The notes under the pieces: generated by a model | What the model was told of the DNA's origin: nothing | Seen by the model: the letters and a program-made list of their open reading frames with translations, nothing else | Database searches by the model: none | Translations under genes and position numbers: made by a program | Assembly (NCBI GenBank): GCA_013398955.1 | Contig: VWPU01017411.1 | Location: 1-64,000 of the forward strand | DNA: 64,000 nucleotides | Reading direction: 5' to 3' | DNA from: Callaeas wilsoni | Taxonomy: Eukaryota > Chordata > Aves > Passeriformes > Callaeidae | Shown here: positions 39,727 through 51,445 of the stretch, in pieces | Numbering within the stretch: the first letter of the stretch is position 1 | How the letters are laid out: every line of letters starts with the position of its first letter

Positions 39727-39816
39727 GCCTTAAAGAAAGATCTGTCCCAGCACAGCCATCATCACCAGAATCTGAGGAGACTGTCCAGCCTGCTGAAAAG
39801 TCATATGTTGAATCAG
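39727..39816 (+). CDS. ASPH: ASPH exon 8: first acidic stalk exon
   Basis: A 90-base, phase 1-1 exon encoding LKERSVPAQPSSPESEETVQ then PAEKSYVES. The LKERS start matches the human residues that directly follow KVLLG in the hydroxylase and junctate forms, so it marks the branch away from junctin. The rest is Pro/Ser/Glu-rich and poorly conserved, as expected of the luminal stalk. The donor is TCAG|GTAAGA at 39817. Confidence 0.92.
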
Positions 39817-41332
39817 GTAAGACCTTTTGTGAATCAAAGGTGAAACAAAAGACATGGTGCTTCATTGGAATTACAGTTCTGTGCCATTAACATGCAAACT
39901 CTTTTATAAATTTTGTGTTGCTTATCTACAGAAGTTTATTTAACAAGAGTCACTGTTTATAACTTAGTATAAATCACTGACCATGAAAAGTATAAAATTT
40001 CATGGTTACCATTGTAGCCTTATCACATCAGAATAACTTTCTGATGATGTACAGTTGTGGTTTAGATACATTTCCAACTGTATATCCAACTAGAATAACA
40101 GCAGATCCTTCACCTTAAAAAACAAACAAAATCCCCTCAACAACCAACTTAATAAGATAATAAAGTAGTCACTTTATCTCACTAAAACTACTAGTATATA
40201 ATAAATACAATAAATGGAGCTCCTACTGGTAAAAATAATTTAAGTATTTTTAAAGCCCTATACTATTAGTCGAATGTATTATAATTAAGAGGGATTCAAG
40301 AAGAAATGTTTTACGTGTCACATTTCACATATGTGATTTGCATTAGTGTTATTCAGAGAGTACATGTTTTTTCCTGTTTATTGAAGAGACTTATCCTATG
40401 TGATGTTTATGTGAACCTAATACATAAACCCACAAATACAGAGTATATGGCCAGTGAAATCTATGGAATATAGATTTTGTTTTAAAAGACTTACATGACT
40501 TTTCTTAGGATATCATTTATAAAATATATCAAGTTAAGATGTGGTTTCCTGGTTGGGGTTTTTTTTGTGTGTGTGTGTGAGGTTTTTGTTTTTGTGGGAC
40601 TATTTTTAATAACTGGTACCATTTTGGATCCTTATTTGAAAATGCAGCTGTTATCTGGTTTAGAGCTTTTTCTGTCAGATGTGTCATTGTAGAGTTTCTC
40701 AATGTTAATTTCAGGACATTTATATGAAGACAACACTTCATACAAATTCCTGTTATGTCCTGGGCTGGTGTGTTAGATGGCAATCACATGTCCATGAAAC
40801 CAGTTTGTGATTTCTCCTGGAATTTCATAGCGGAACAAGACCTTGATATTGTAATGTTAGTATCTATTTTCCCTGTTTATGAAGTCGACAAGACCTACTT
40901 CTGCAACTCACATTTTGTTGTCAAATATGACTTGCTAATGCTGCTGCCTAAATTGTAGGAACATAATGGATGAAAGTGTCAGTAAATTAATTCCTTAGAA
41001 GAGAGTTCTTGTTCTGAATAGTTACCTGATGTTGTTACTACCCCTGGAAAAAAAAAAATGTGCAAAGATGCAGTGTAGATAGATTCTTCCAATTCATCTT
41101 CAGGTGGTTGAATCTAATGTGATTGTTGCAATACTTTCTGTATTGGAGAGTAAGCAAGACAAAATCGTTTTTCTAATTGTGTGAGTTGCAGAGGTTCACC
41201 AGGTTAGTCTCCAGGGAACTTTGTGAAAGAAATTAAGAACATTATGGAGGCTACTAAAAGCTGCAAGCCTTGAGTTAATGTTTAGATTTTGCCTTTTGCG
41301 CTTACCTTCACTGCAATTTATAATCCTTTTAG
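39817..41332 (+). other. Intron 8
   Basis: 1.5 kb of intron with a short TG-rich tract at about 40567-40580. No other feature recognised. Confidence 0.75.
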
Positions 41333-41407
41333 AGCACAAGACTGCTGACGTAGAATTGGAAGAGGAAATTCAGTCTGTTCTTCATGAAGCTCTCCATTCC
41401 CTGCCTG
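41333..41407 (+). CDS. ASPH: ASPH exon 9: stalk exon
   Basis: A 75-base, phase 1-1 exon: EHKTADVELEEEIQSVLHEA then LHSLP. The segment EEEIQSVLHEAL resembles human EAKEQIQSLLHEM, which places it in the stalk of the junctate/hydroxylase forms. It may form a short amphipathic or coiled helix. The acceptor is CCTTTTAG and the donor is CCTG|GTAATG at 41408. The acceptor shows AG twice in a row (AGAG); the first keeps the frame. Confidence 0.92.
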
Positions 41408-41891
41408 GTAATGCATTAACACTTAGAAATCACTGAAGAGTTTACAAATACTGCCGCAGGCTAGATGAATCTCGAGAGTTTGGTTTTGGTATGCACTTAA
41501 AGTACTTTTGCCTGCACAAAATATTCAAATCAGCTCATTTGTCACTTTCAAGAAAATTGAAAAAGTTCAGTCACCAAATTCTAAAACTGTGTCTTCTTAT
41601 CCACCCTTGTTTGGCAGTAATAGCTCAGATCAATTATTTAACAAAAGCTTCCTCAAAATACTGTGTAGAGGGCAAGAATGGATAGAGCAGAGTTGGCCTT
41701 TACTGTAAGCAGAGAAGTTCCTGGCAAGTTGGGTTTATAATGCTGGACTGTGCAGATAAGTTGTCTGTCACTCTCCATTCCCTTCAGAGACTAGCTGGAA
41801 AACACAAAGGGTGTACTGAAGACTGAGTATTTGCTGGTAATAGAGTATACCAAAGAAAATTTATTCACTAACCATCTGCATTATTGATTAG
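41408..41891 (+). other. Intron 9
   Basis: 484 bases, GTAATG donor and GATTAG acceptor. Overlapping open frames here (41491-41708) are chance and not spliced in phase. Confidence 0.8.
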
Positions 41892-42053
41892 GAGAGAGAC
41901 ATGAAGCTGTAGATGAAAGTGTAAGTGACCAGTGGCAAGTAAATGAAGAAATACATGGAGAAACTTTTGAAGCTCCTGCAACAGATGACACGCTCAGAGA
42001 ATTTGAGAATGAAATGCCAGAAGCATATGAGACTCCAGACTCAGTTCAGAAAG
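41892..42053 (+). CDS. ASPH: ASPH exon 10: large acidic stalk exon
   Basis: At 162 bases this is the longest stalk exon in the window. It encodes ERHEAVDESVSDQWQVNEEI, then a Glu/Asp-rich stretch ending MPEAYETPDSVQK. It is strongly acidic, fitting the low-affinity, high-capacity luminal calcium binding described for junctate. The acceptor is TGATTAG and the donor AAAG|GTATCT at 42054; both ends are phase 1. Confidence 0.92.
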
Positions 42054-43699
42054 GTATCTGAATGACTAAATACATTTAAAAATAAATTTACAAAAGAAAA
42101 TCCAACCCAGACAAATGAAAATATGTCTCGTTAAAACCTGGACTTGTAATTTCTACTAAAAACAGAGCCTTAGAAAGTGTCAACCACAGCATTATTTAGC
42201 AAATAAATACATTTTAAGTCAAAATGGGATATTTTAATGCTATATGTTTTGGAATCCAGGTAACCATATATTATTAATTACTACTCTATGGGCTTTTAAC
42301 AAAATTAATCTGTGCTCCAAATATGCATCTCTCTCCCCAAGAGAGGGATGAATATAATCGTATAGAACGGTTTTGGTTGAAGGGGGCTTTAAAGATGACC
42401 TAGTTCTAACCCGTCTGCCATGCAGGATACCTTTTGCTAGACCAGATTATTCAAAGCCCCATCCAGCCTGGCATTGAACACTTCCAGACATGAGAAATTC
42501 ACAGTTTCTCTGGGCAACCTGTTCCCAGTGCTTCATCACCCTCACAGTGAAGAATTTTTACTTTATATCCAATCTAAACCTGCCTCCTTTCAGTTTAAAG
42601 CCAAAACCCCTTGCCTATCACTACATGCCCTTGTAAAAAGTTCCTCTTCATCTCCTTTGTAGGACCCTTAAGATACTGAAAGGCTGTAATTAGATCACCC
42701 CAGAGCATTTTTTTCTCCAGGCTGAGCGGCAGTTCTCAGCCTTTTCTCACACCTCTGGAGAGGTGTTCCATGTCCAGTCTTTCATCTCCCAGCATCCCCA
42801 AGTGCTTCTTGGCATGACTGCTCTCAATCTGTTCATCTTGCCTCAGTAATACTTGTATGGAGTCTGCTCCTGCACCTTTTGGTTTATTAAACTAAATTTT
42901 AAAGTTTATTAACACACTCTTTTCTAAACTTTATTATTATTCTTCTTTCATTCAAATATGGCTCCGTAAGAGCATTAACTGTATTTAAGTCTTGCAGAGA
43001 TGAAGACATCATATAAAAAAGATGCTCATATCTTGTCACCTTGGGGCATTGACTCGACGATGAAAGTTGTAGTCAAAATATTAAAGCAGAGTCATATGAT
43101 CTAAATCCAACTAGGGTGGACTTTTTCTGAATGCTTTTTATTTGTACTGCTGAAAATTTTACCTGTCTCTTAATACCTCTTGTTACCTTTTGAAAAAGCC
43201 CATGTAATGGATATCATCTAGAAGTTTTGATTGCCGGAAGTGCCCTGAGGTTCTTTCTTCACAACCAAAGTAACTCTTCAGTCTGGGTCTATTATACCTC
43301 CTCATTTCTGTATCTCTCTTACTTATCCACAGTGCAAGTCAAAGTAGGAGACTAGAGGAGAAATTCAAATTCTGTTTACTTTAAATCTTTGCAATTAAGA
43401 AGGCAAAGTGAATATACTCTTCTTTCCTCCAATTTATTCAGAAATTTCTGTGGAGAGTCCTCTTTTTTTGAGGAAGTGTGTGTAGAGTTTATTCATATAT
43501 AGACATTCTCAGTTTTGTATATAAATAAAATTGTATTTTTTTTTTCAGTCTATATACATATTCTGCTGCCATTAGGAGAAATTTGCTTAGAATTTCAGCT
43601 CAGAATTGTGACTATTCTTACATAATATCTGTTAGAGGGTTTGTGGTATTGTTTCTTGATTTAAAAATGTTAAAATTTATACAAACATTTGTTTCTCAG
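42054..43699 (+). other. Intron 10, with a CR1 insertion
   Basis: 1.6 kb of intron containing the antisense CR1 copy at about 42354-42870. Outside it, nothing else was recognised. Ends in TTTGTTTCTCAG. Confidence 0.75.
42354..42870 (-). mobile_element. CR1 LINE fragment, antisense to ASPH
   Basis: The plus strand runs through the typical reverse-complement CR1 3' region: ATAGAACGGTTTTGGTTGAA with GCTTTAAAGATGACCTAGTT, then CTCTGGGCAACCTGTTCCAG, CTCCAGGCTGAGCGGCAG and CATCTCCCAGCATCC. The element is 5'-truncated, as most CR1 copies are, and holds no intact frame. Edges are approximate. Confidence 0.9.
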
Positions 43700-43759
43700 A
43701 TGTTGATCCTATGGCAGATGATCTTGGAGCAGTGGAGTCTGAACCATACGAAATTCCAG
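43700..43759 (+). CDS. ASPH: ASPH exon 11: stalk exon
   Basis: A 60-base, phase 1-1 exon: DVDPMADDLGAVESEPYEIP. It is acidic and Pro-containing. Human ASPH has a comparable ATDVDDRF-ETLEPEV segment in the stalk. The acceptor is TTTCTCAG and the donor CCAG|GTATCT at 43760. Confidence 0.9.
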
Positions 43760-45340
43760 GTATCTTTTTCTTTTTCTATACTCAGTAATGTTGGTTTTCT
43801 GCGTCAATATAACAAATTATATGAGAGAGAAAAATAGAAAAAGTTAAACTGGTTTAGAAATACATCATTTTGAATTTGGGTATTTTTCTCTCAATAACTA
43901 GTTGTTATTGTCTTGGGGAATTTTACTTTGGGATGACTGTATCATATTTGCTATCAAAAATCTTTATTACAAATAACAGGTGATGGGTATGGAAACTTTA
44001 CTTTCATTGGTCAAAAACATTTTAGTTACTGGGTGTTTCTGACTGTTGTGTATGACTGGGGACTGGATAGGCAAGTGATCTATGGTTGTACAATCTAAGA
44101 AAGTGAGAATGAGCTTATATTGTCTTCATACAGTCTATAATACTTAGGTTCTTCTAGACTATTTTTCTTGGCAATTAGAAGCATCCAGATTTTTGTACCT
44201 TTCCTTCAGGACTGTTTGTTTCTTTGTGGCTGACTCTGCTATCAGAGAGTGAGTCAACACCAAGGACATAATTCTGCACTATCCTTGTTTTGTCTTTCTG
44301 CGCACCTTAATTCATCTTGAAAGCTTTTTAAAATTTGGCTTGGACCAATCTGATTACCTTATAGTCATCTTCATGCTATGCTTGATGTCACGTACAGTGG
44401 CATTAGCTCGTCTCTCCCATTATGAGGAAGCATTAAGTGGATATTACGGTTTCTCTGCTGTCTGATAAGTATTTTCTTCAGGATTCTAACAACATTTGTT
44501 TATAGTATGGACAGTCTTTTGCATCTCATTTACATTAGACACTGATTTATGTTTGGACTAGGCTTCTTTTGTTTGACTCAGTGTTAGCTCTGGACTTTGC
44601 AGTTGCATTTGATGTCACAGATATGGCATAAAAATAGTTTTATTTGTTTGATACAGCTAAAACTGTTTATTCTAAACTGTGTGGGGAATTACTGGTTTAG
44701 AATCCAAGGTATTATACTTCCAAAGTAAAAGGATGAGTTACTTTACCTTCAGTACTGTTTTCTCAGATGTGAGTATATTAACAACATTTTTCATAGTGAG
44801 TATATTAACAACATTGAAAAGAATTGCACTTACGGAGGAAAATAATCCCCAGATTTAGCTAGGTAATGAAAGGAAGTAAATTGCTCTAAATCTGAGATGC
44901 CAGAAGTGAAATACATATTTTGCAAGGTCAATTTCTGGTTCATATCTTGTCTTCTATAGATCCATCACCAAGTGAGCCTCCTGCACATTAATAAAAAAGA
45001 TACTTTGCAATTTTGAAGATAGAGGATGTTTGCGTTTTTTGTTCATATTAGAAAATCTATTAAAAAATATTGATGGAGACTAATAGCTCTCATTGCTGTA
45101 GTTTTCCTACAGAGAGTCTGGCAGAAGGCTGGAAGAGAGAGTGGCCCAGTGCCTTCCGTTAGATTGCCATGTGTCAAATTGCAAGTGTCAGTTTATAAAG
45201 TTTTAGTTTTTCAGTTTTCAGCTAAGGAGCCGCATTTAGCCATTGACAGACTCATTATAGATACAAGTTAAAACAATAAAATATTAAACATTTCATACTT
45301 TTAATTTCAAGATATTTATTTGTTCATATTTAATTTACAG
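43760..45340 (+). other. Intron 11
   Basis: 1.6 kb of intron holding a two-copy tandem duplication (44769-44815) and a candidate micro- or terminal exon at 44960, described under findings. Ends with TTAATTTACAG. Confidence 0.7.
44769..44815. repeat. Two-copy tandem duplication, period 27
   Basis: GTGAGTATATTAACAACATT occurs at 44769 and again at 44796, separated by TTTCATA. Each copy starts with a donor-like GTGAGT, but neither follows an open exon frame that I can support. Confidence 0.9.
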
Positions 45341-45397
45341 CTTTAGATGATTATGTTGCAGATTTGGAAGAGAGAGTAAGTGATCCAGAAACTCCAG
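45341..45397 (+). CDS. ASPH: ASPH exon 12: stalk exon
   Basis: A 57-base, phase 1-1 exon: ALDDYVADLEERVSDPETP. It is acidic, possibly with a short coiled helix (DYVADLEERV). The acceptor is TTTACAG. The in-phase donor is CCAG|GTTTGT at 45398, weaker than the GTAAGT inside the exon at 45376, which would leave a frame-shifting 35-base exon. Confidence 0.88.
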
Positions 45398-46774
45398 GTT
45401 TGTAAATTTTCATTAAATTTTCATTAAATTTTCAAATGAAAATATAGTCACACTTTTTAAGATGTGCTACAAAGTAATGTGCCATATTGACTGTTTCATC
45501 ACAGTTTTATTTTCAAACTGTTTTTAGATAGTTTGAAGTAAGCCTGATTTTTATGCCTTGATGTTACCATTACATTTGTGAGCATACCTGTCCATGAATC
45601 CGGTCTGCAAATACTTACATAACTATTTTATTCTGTCAGGAGTTTCCCAGTCTAATCAATGGATTGATTGTCAACACCTACTTATATTCCTAATTTTAAA
45701 CCTAAATATAAATATGCATAAACTTATTGTACTGTATGTTTTATGGTGTAGCTCCTGGATGTGCTTTATAATTCAGCTGTCACTTTCAAATTAAATATTG
45801 TAGTATTAAGTCAGTATGATTATTTCAGTTATTTTTGAGCTAAATATGTGACCTTGTTAAGCTCTCTTGTGTTATTTAGCTGTTGCATAAAGATTCAATT
45901 GGAATATAAAATATTAAATATTTCTATTTAAGGTGACTCTGAGGTAATGCCAGAAGATGCTATGGAACATTACACAGGTACAGTCCATAGTCTTCTTTCT
46001 TTGTATTGAAGATTCATTGAATTTTGGCCCCAAACCAAGACAATCACACACACACAAAAAAACTCCAAACAAACTAACAAAACAAACCACAAAAGCACAC
46101 AACACCCAAGACTTTGGAGCTCCTAGGTAGTATTTTTTCAGAATGTAAATTGAAAATGTAGGCATAATAACTTTCTAAGGAAATTATGCTAAAACCTACA
46201 CGAGTAGTACTTTTCTGTAATGTCAGCCAAATGGGCAGAATAAAAATTTGAGGGTTGAATTTCCAGAAGAATGGATATTGGTATTTTAAATTGCATAGAA
46301 GTGTTTCTGTGGATAAAAAAGAATTTAAATATGCCAGAGAGGTTGCAGTTAGTGGGATGTCAAGAAGAAAGTAGTATCTCTAAAATTTTTTTAAGAGCAA
46401 GTAAGCCATAACAAGTAGATGCCAAAATTTTACTGTAGAAGTTAGCTGTATATAGAAATGATTTATAAATATTTTGATTCCAAGCTATGGATAATTTTTA
46501 GATGGGTTCATGAACTGTATAAGAAAGCCTGCTGATACTGCTTTCTTTTTTAAGCCTATCTTTTGATGCCAGAAAATCAGTCAGTTCTTTTCACAGGATC
46601 TTTTCGAAATCTTCACCTTTGCACTCTTACGAACTTTATTACAGTATGAACTACTATAGTTTCAAATATTTTTTTTGGTCTGAATAAACTTGACTCTGTA
46701 TTGTATTATTTGTGTGTCTTTATTGTCTTAAAATTCCGTGAATTTTCCTACTCATTTTCTTTTTCTTTAAACAG
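45398..46774 (+). other. Introns 12 and 13 (flanking exon 13)
   Basis: Two short introns, 45398-45932 and 45978-46774, on either side of exon 13. An A/C-rich simple stretch lies at about 46043-46100. Nothing else recognised. Confidence 0.75.
45933..45977 (+). CDS. ASPH: ASPH exon 13: stalk exon
   Basis: A 45-base, phase 1-1 exon: GDSEVMPEDAMEHYT. It is acidic and continues the luminal stalk. The acceptor is CTATTTAAG and the donor ACAG|GTACAG at 45978. It is too short to stand as an open frame; it is supported by correct phase on both sides and matching composition. Confidence 0.85.
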
Positions 46775-46810
46775 AGGATAGAGTGCATGAAGATTACAGT
46801 GAAGACCAAG
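46775..46810 (+). CDS. ASPH: ASPH exon 14: stalk exon
   Basis: A 36-base, phase 1-1 exon: EDRVHEDYSEDQ. Human ASPH has a comparable VEDERLHHDTDDVTYQ stretch. The acceptor follows a strong TTTTCTTTTTCTTTAAACAG tract and the donor is CAAG|GTATGG at 46811. Confidence 0.88.
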
Positions 46811-49800
46811 GTATGGCAACTGCTATATTTAGTTAAATTACAGTGTCAAAATCTTTCATTAATATGAAAGTGGAATTACTTGGTTTTAAAATTTCCTATG
46901 CTGCCACATTACTTTGCAAGTTAAAGTTTTGGGTTGTTGTCTGTTCAAACCTCCTATATTTGTAATTAATCAATCAATCTTTTAACACTGGTCCAAGTGT
47001 AGAGTATGCATACTCATTGTATTCTCATATTGATCCTCTTTGCCATACTTTGTGCATATGTGGAATAAGAAAGTTAAAGGCTTTTTCCTTGTGAAACATT
47101 GGCCAGATCAGCTGTGGTTTATTGCATCTCTTTAGCTCAGTATCACCTTTTCGTCTTGTCTGCCACTACCAGTTCTTTGGGAATTACTCTGTTTTAGTTT
47201 GATTTGGTTGATGATTTGCTAATGATTGCTGAGACCAAATCAAAAAGTAAATGAGAAGAATAGTAGTCACATCCTTGAAACAAAGGTGTGTGGTTGTGAT
47301 TCCTGCTGCGATATCCTTCCGGAGTCTAGCATACTTCAGAATAGTTAAAACATATCTTTAAGGTACTGTTGTTTATTTCCCACATTTGTGTAACCTGAGC
47401 AAAGGACAGTGTTTCCTAACTTCAAAATACTTGCAACAGAAAACCTTGAGGTTCATTCTTTATTATCAGGAGGTAAATTCCAACATCCATCTTTGGGATA
47501 GAACTCAAAATTCCATTGAAAGACTTTCAGTGGCCCAAAGGTGTACTTAAAGTAGCCCTTAGCCTGTGTCTTTCTCAGTCTGCAGAAAATAATTATTTGC
47601 CTCAGTTATGATGCCCTTGACAAAATGTGTCAGCATTAATAGGATAGAAAAGCAAGAGACTCTAGGTTTTTCCCAGGCCTTATTTTTTTACTTGCCTTTC
47701 TAGGAGATAGTTACTTTATGATCAGTTCCTAATCAAGAATCACTTCTCTTGCTTCTCACACCTAGATATGAAGAAGTGCAACTTCTAATCTTTACTTTTC
47801 ATGCTCTTTCATATGTTGTGGTAACACAAACAGAAAATACTTCCATGCTCTTGTGAAGAGATGTCTATATCTGCTTTTTGACTAAGTTGATCAGGGAGGT
47901 TACAAAGCAAATTGTATCAGCTTTTTTAAAAATCAGTTCCGAAAGCATTTCATATTCTGCAGTCTCTTCTGGCACCCCAGCACAATAACAGTGAATCACT
48001 GTATTTTGTGAGTCATTCATGTGCTTCAGGAAGCAGTGGTTTCATGTGCAATTGCCTCTCTGTGCTGCAGTGAGAGTTTTAAATAGTATCAGATAAATCC
48101 CCCTACTCTTTCTTTATTCTTGCCAGTCCTCTGATTAGGATGATGAGGAGAATGGGAACTTCCATTCTTTTTTTCAAAAGGAAATTCTAAGGTAGCATGT
48201 GACTCTCAAAAAAATGATTATTCTTGGCTATTAAATTGCCAGGCTTCTTTATGCAGTTAATTATTCCCACAGTTCAACATAATCCATGGAAAACTGCTTT
48301 TCTCTTGATAAAAATTTGCCTTTTCACATCGTAATTTTACCTTGCTTTGAAGTTCCACCTTGAAGGCATTCTGGTTGTGAGAGAAAGCACAATGCATCCT
48401 TTGTACTTTTTAGAGGAATTTCATTTCAGAGCTCCAGCCTGGAGCAGTGTAGAAGAAAAAGACGAGTCAGATGAGGCTGCCTTTCTGTAACAAACCATTT
48501 TTTTCCTTCTGAGTTCAGTCTGAGTTTAGTCCATGGAGTTTCGGGGCATGTTTGTGTTCATGTGCTAGACACCATTTTAGCAGTTGTACCTATTTTTCAT
48601 CCCTGTTGTCTCTAGGGCCATCTCTCCTGTACCTTTTGACATAGTTTTGGTTGGATCAAAAGTTAAAGAGATTTCCTTTGTTTTTGGGGAAGAGCAGTTT
48701 TGGCACAATTTTTCTGAAGTCAAAGAACAGTTGGAGGCCATTGTGGAGATCTGAAATCCTTTCTCTCAAATTTAAAGCTTGTGATTTTGGCATGGGCTCC
48801 AAAACTGCAGTTGAACCCTACAAGAAGATTCACATTAAAGCCTTCACACGCAGTTGTCTGTGAAATCAACAGAAGTATAACCTTTGAGTCAATATATCTT
48901 CCCCATTTCTGTCAGATGTGTTTCCCCTCTTCTGGCAAGACCTTCAGGTGAAATATTTTCTTCAATCCTGGTGCTTTCTAGAGTTCTCAAAGCTGAAGAC
49001 AGTGCAGGATGATTGCTGGCCAGAGCAGTCCAGTTTCTTTTGTGACTCTTGTTTTGTGCAGCTTGGTTCTTAATTCAGATCAGGAGCTGCTCTAATAGGA
49101 TTGCTGTAATCACATCACTGAGGTTATTGCTAATGCTAAAAATTCTTTAGTTGAAATAAGTGCCCACAGTGGAGTGTGTAAATGGACTGATGATAGAACT
49201 TGGAATACAAGAACTCAGTTATTGTACATAACTTTCAGTAGTTTTTATGAAGAATTTCCTACAGTTTGCAGCCATGAAACTAGAGAAAGCAAGCGAGTTT
49301 GAGATTTTCATTGGAAATAAAGAGTTCTGGATGTTTTTTTAAGGATATTCTATAAGACCTTTTTTTCAAAGGAGTGTAGGGAGAGCCACATGACCATTAG
49401 TACATAAGATGCAACAATATCTTAGAAGATATGACAATAATATAAAGGTGAGGTTGTTTTTGTGTTTGTTTTTTTTAAAATGTTATGTAAATAACCTTTT
49501 TCAGATGAGGATTAGTACCTGTTAGATAATGAAATTATCCAAAGCACTGAATGAACTTTGAACTTTTTTAGTATAAAATTCACAGTAATTGTGTATTGAA
49601 AATTCAGAAAATCGATAGCATTTTGTCTATTTTCAGACATTATCTAAACTTAAGTATTGAATATTCTCGACCTATTTCTTCTTCAGAATTATGAAAATTA
49701 GACTGACTATGCAAAGATTAAGAATGTAGGAGAATCATAACAACTGTACAGAATGATAGAGTTATTGTTGTAATTGTTTTCAACATTTCATCTGTGTGGT

Positions 49801-50037
49801 AGAAAGTCTTGAAATTTCAGCAATATGTACAGATATAGTTGGGGTTTTTTTAATGTAGAATTTCTACTACAAGCTCCAGAAAGAGTTCATATATCTATTC
49901 AGGCCCCCAAACCAGACAAAGTTGTTTAAGGACTTTGCATTTATCATTAAGGAAATGAACTGAATGCTTAACAACCAAATTTTTAGGATACTTTGTGCAT
50001 ATCAACCACCCAGGAAATTTGTTTTCTTTCCTTTCAG
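46811..50037 (+). other. Intron 14
   Basis: 3.2 kb of intron. It contains a candidate alternative last exon at 48414-48490, described under findings. No CR1 copy or RNA gene was recognised. Ends in TTTTCTTTCCTTTCAG. Confidence 0.7.
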
Positions 50038-50076
50038 AACCAAAACATGAAAAGCAGACTGAGACTCAAAATGCAG
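50038..50076 (+). CDS. ASPH: ASPH exon 15: stalk exon
   Basis: A 39-base, phase 1-1 exon: EPKHEKQTETQNA. Charged, low-complexity stalk. The acceptor follows a strong pyrimidine tract and the donor is GCAG|GTATAT at 50077. Confidence 0.85.
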
Positions 50077-51403
50077 GTATATATATATTTATAAATAAAA
50101 ATATTTTAGGCAAATTAGTGTAAAAATCATTAACTTAGTCTTGCTGTTTATATATATTGAAGTACATCATCTGTATGGCCTTCAATCATGACATTGCTAG
50201 TTATGGCAAAGGTTCATTACAGTCTGTATTATTATAAAGATTTTTGACTATAAATGGAGAAACTTTCTTTTAATATGCCATCCTTGAGGATTTATCTTTG
50301 AGGTCTCAAGTGACATGAAGTGGGATATCTGAGGCTTTTAATGGATGGCTGGACCACAGTAGTTCATCACAGACACTGCTTCTTGCAACGAGCCCTGCTC
50401 ATAACCTTGCACCAGTGTGCAAGGTCATTCAAAATGCACAGGCCGTCAGTACTAGCTGTGCTTTGATGCAGACTTCTTGCTGGTGCATTTGTCTAATGAG
50501 TAGAAGCAATTATTTGTCTGCAGTATTCTTTCTGGGTTCTGTATACTTTGTTGTCTTGAAATGCCAGCTCTTTTGAGAGTCATCTCACACAACAGACTAA
50601 AAAAAAACCCACAATCATTTAGTTTAGAAGGTACTCAAGAAGTTCTCCAGTGTAAATACATAGTAAGTGTCTGTTTTGTCACCATTGTTATCATAATCTT
50701 AAGTGGACAGTCAAATGAATTAAAAAATGCCTTATTAAGAGAAAATAAAAATAACTTATTTTTTCTGTAGAATCTATAGTTTAAATTGTAGAATTTCTTC
50801 ATTGTCCTTCAAGAAGGAAATTAGGACTCACAAATGAATTGCATGTTTATCCACATAAAAAGACTTTTAAAGTTTATAGGTCTGCAGGTTTTTTGGTTGG
50901 TTTTCACTATGTCTAGTGGATGGAGTTGATGCTGCAAAAGATGAAAGTGGGAGTACTTAATTGTATTTAGAAAGATTAAGAAGAAATTTTTAAATGTCAG
51001 TTATTATGTCATAATCCAAACAATTGTTGAAAAGGTACGATTTTGAAATAAGTAGCTGATGAATAGAACAGTTACTTAGTGAAACAGGAAAGAATATTTA
51101 AGATGTATTTTTTTCGCTGGAATTCATCAAAATGTCTGTTTGTTAATAGCAGGTAAACATGTCTATGTGTGTTCTGTGTGGTGTGTAAGTTCCGTCACTT
51201 GAGGGCTTGACTTCATTATTGCTCTGAATTGCATATTTTCTTAGCTGTTGAGGACCCTTCAAAGGGGATGAATGAAGCCATGGGGCGAAGTATACATTTT
51301 GTAATTGTGATCTTAGTGTTTTGATGAAATATATAGGTTTGAAAATCAGATGTTAAAAAAAAAAGCAAGCTGATCATACAATTTTTCCTTTTTATACTTA
51401 CAG
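50077..51403 (+). other. Intron 15
   Basis: 1.3 kb of intron with nothing recognised beyond its splice sites. The acceptor tract is TTTTTCCTTTTTATACTTACAG. Confidence 0.75.
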
Positions 51404-51445
51404 GGGAAATTAATGACAATTTTGATATTGCTAAAGACCTCTCAG
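51404..51445 (+). CDS. ASPH: ASPH exon 16: stalk exon
   Basis: A 42-base, phase 1-1 exon: GEINDNFDIAKDLS. The acceptor is ACTTACAG and the donor TCAG|GTATGA at 51446. Less acidic than its neighbours. Support is phase, splice sites and position. I see no clear human counterpart from memory. Confidence 0.82.

Noticed and set aside
42474..42662. Plus-strand 62-codon frame
   Set aside because: Antisense reading of the CR1 copy at 42354-42870.
48414..48446. Reading the intron 14 candidate as an internal 33-base exon (donor GTGTAG)
   Set aside because: The phase would fit, but the GTGTAG donor is poor. The terminal-exon reading is simpler and is the one reported.
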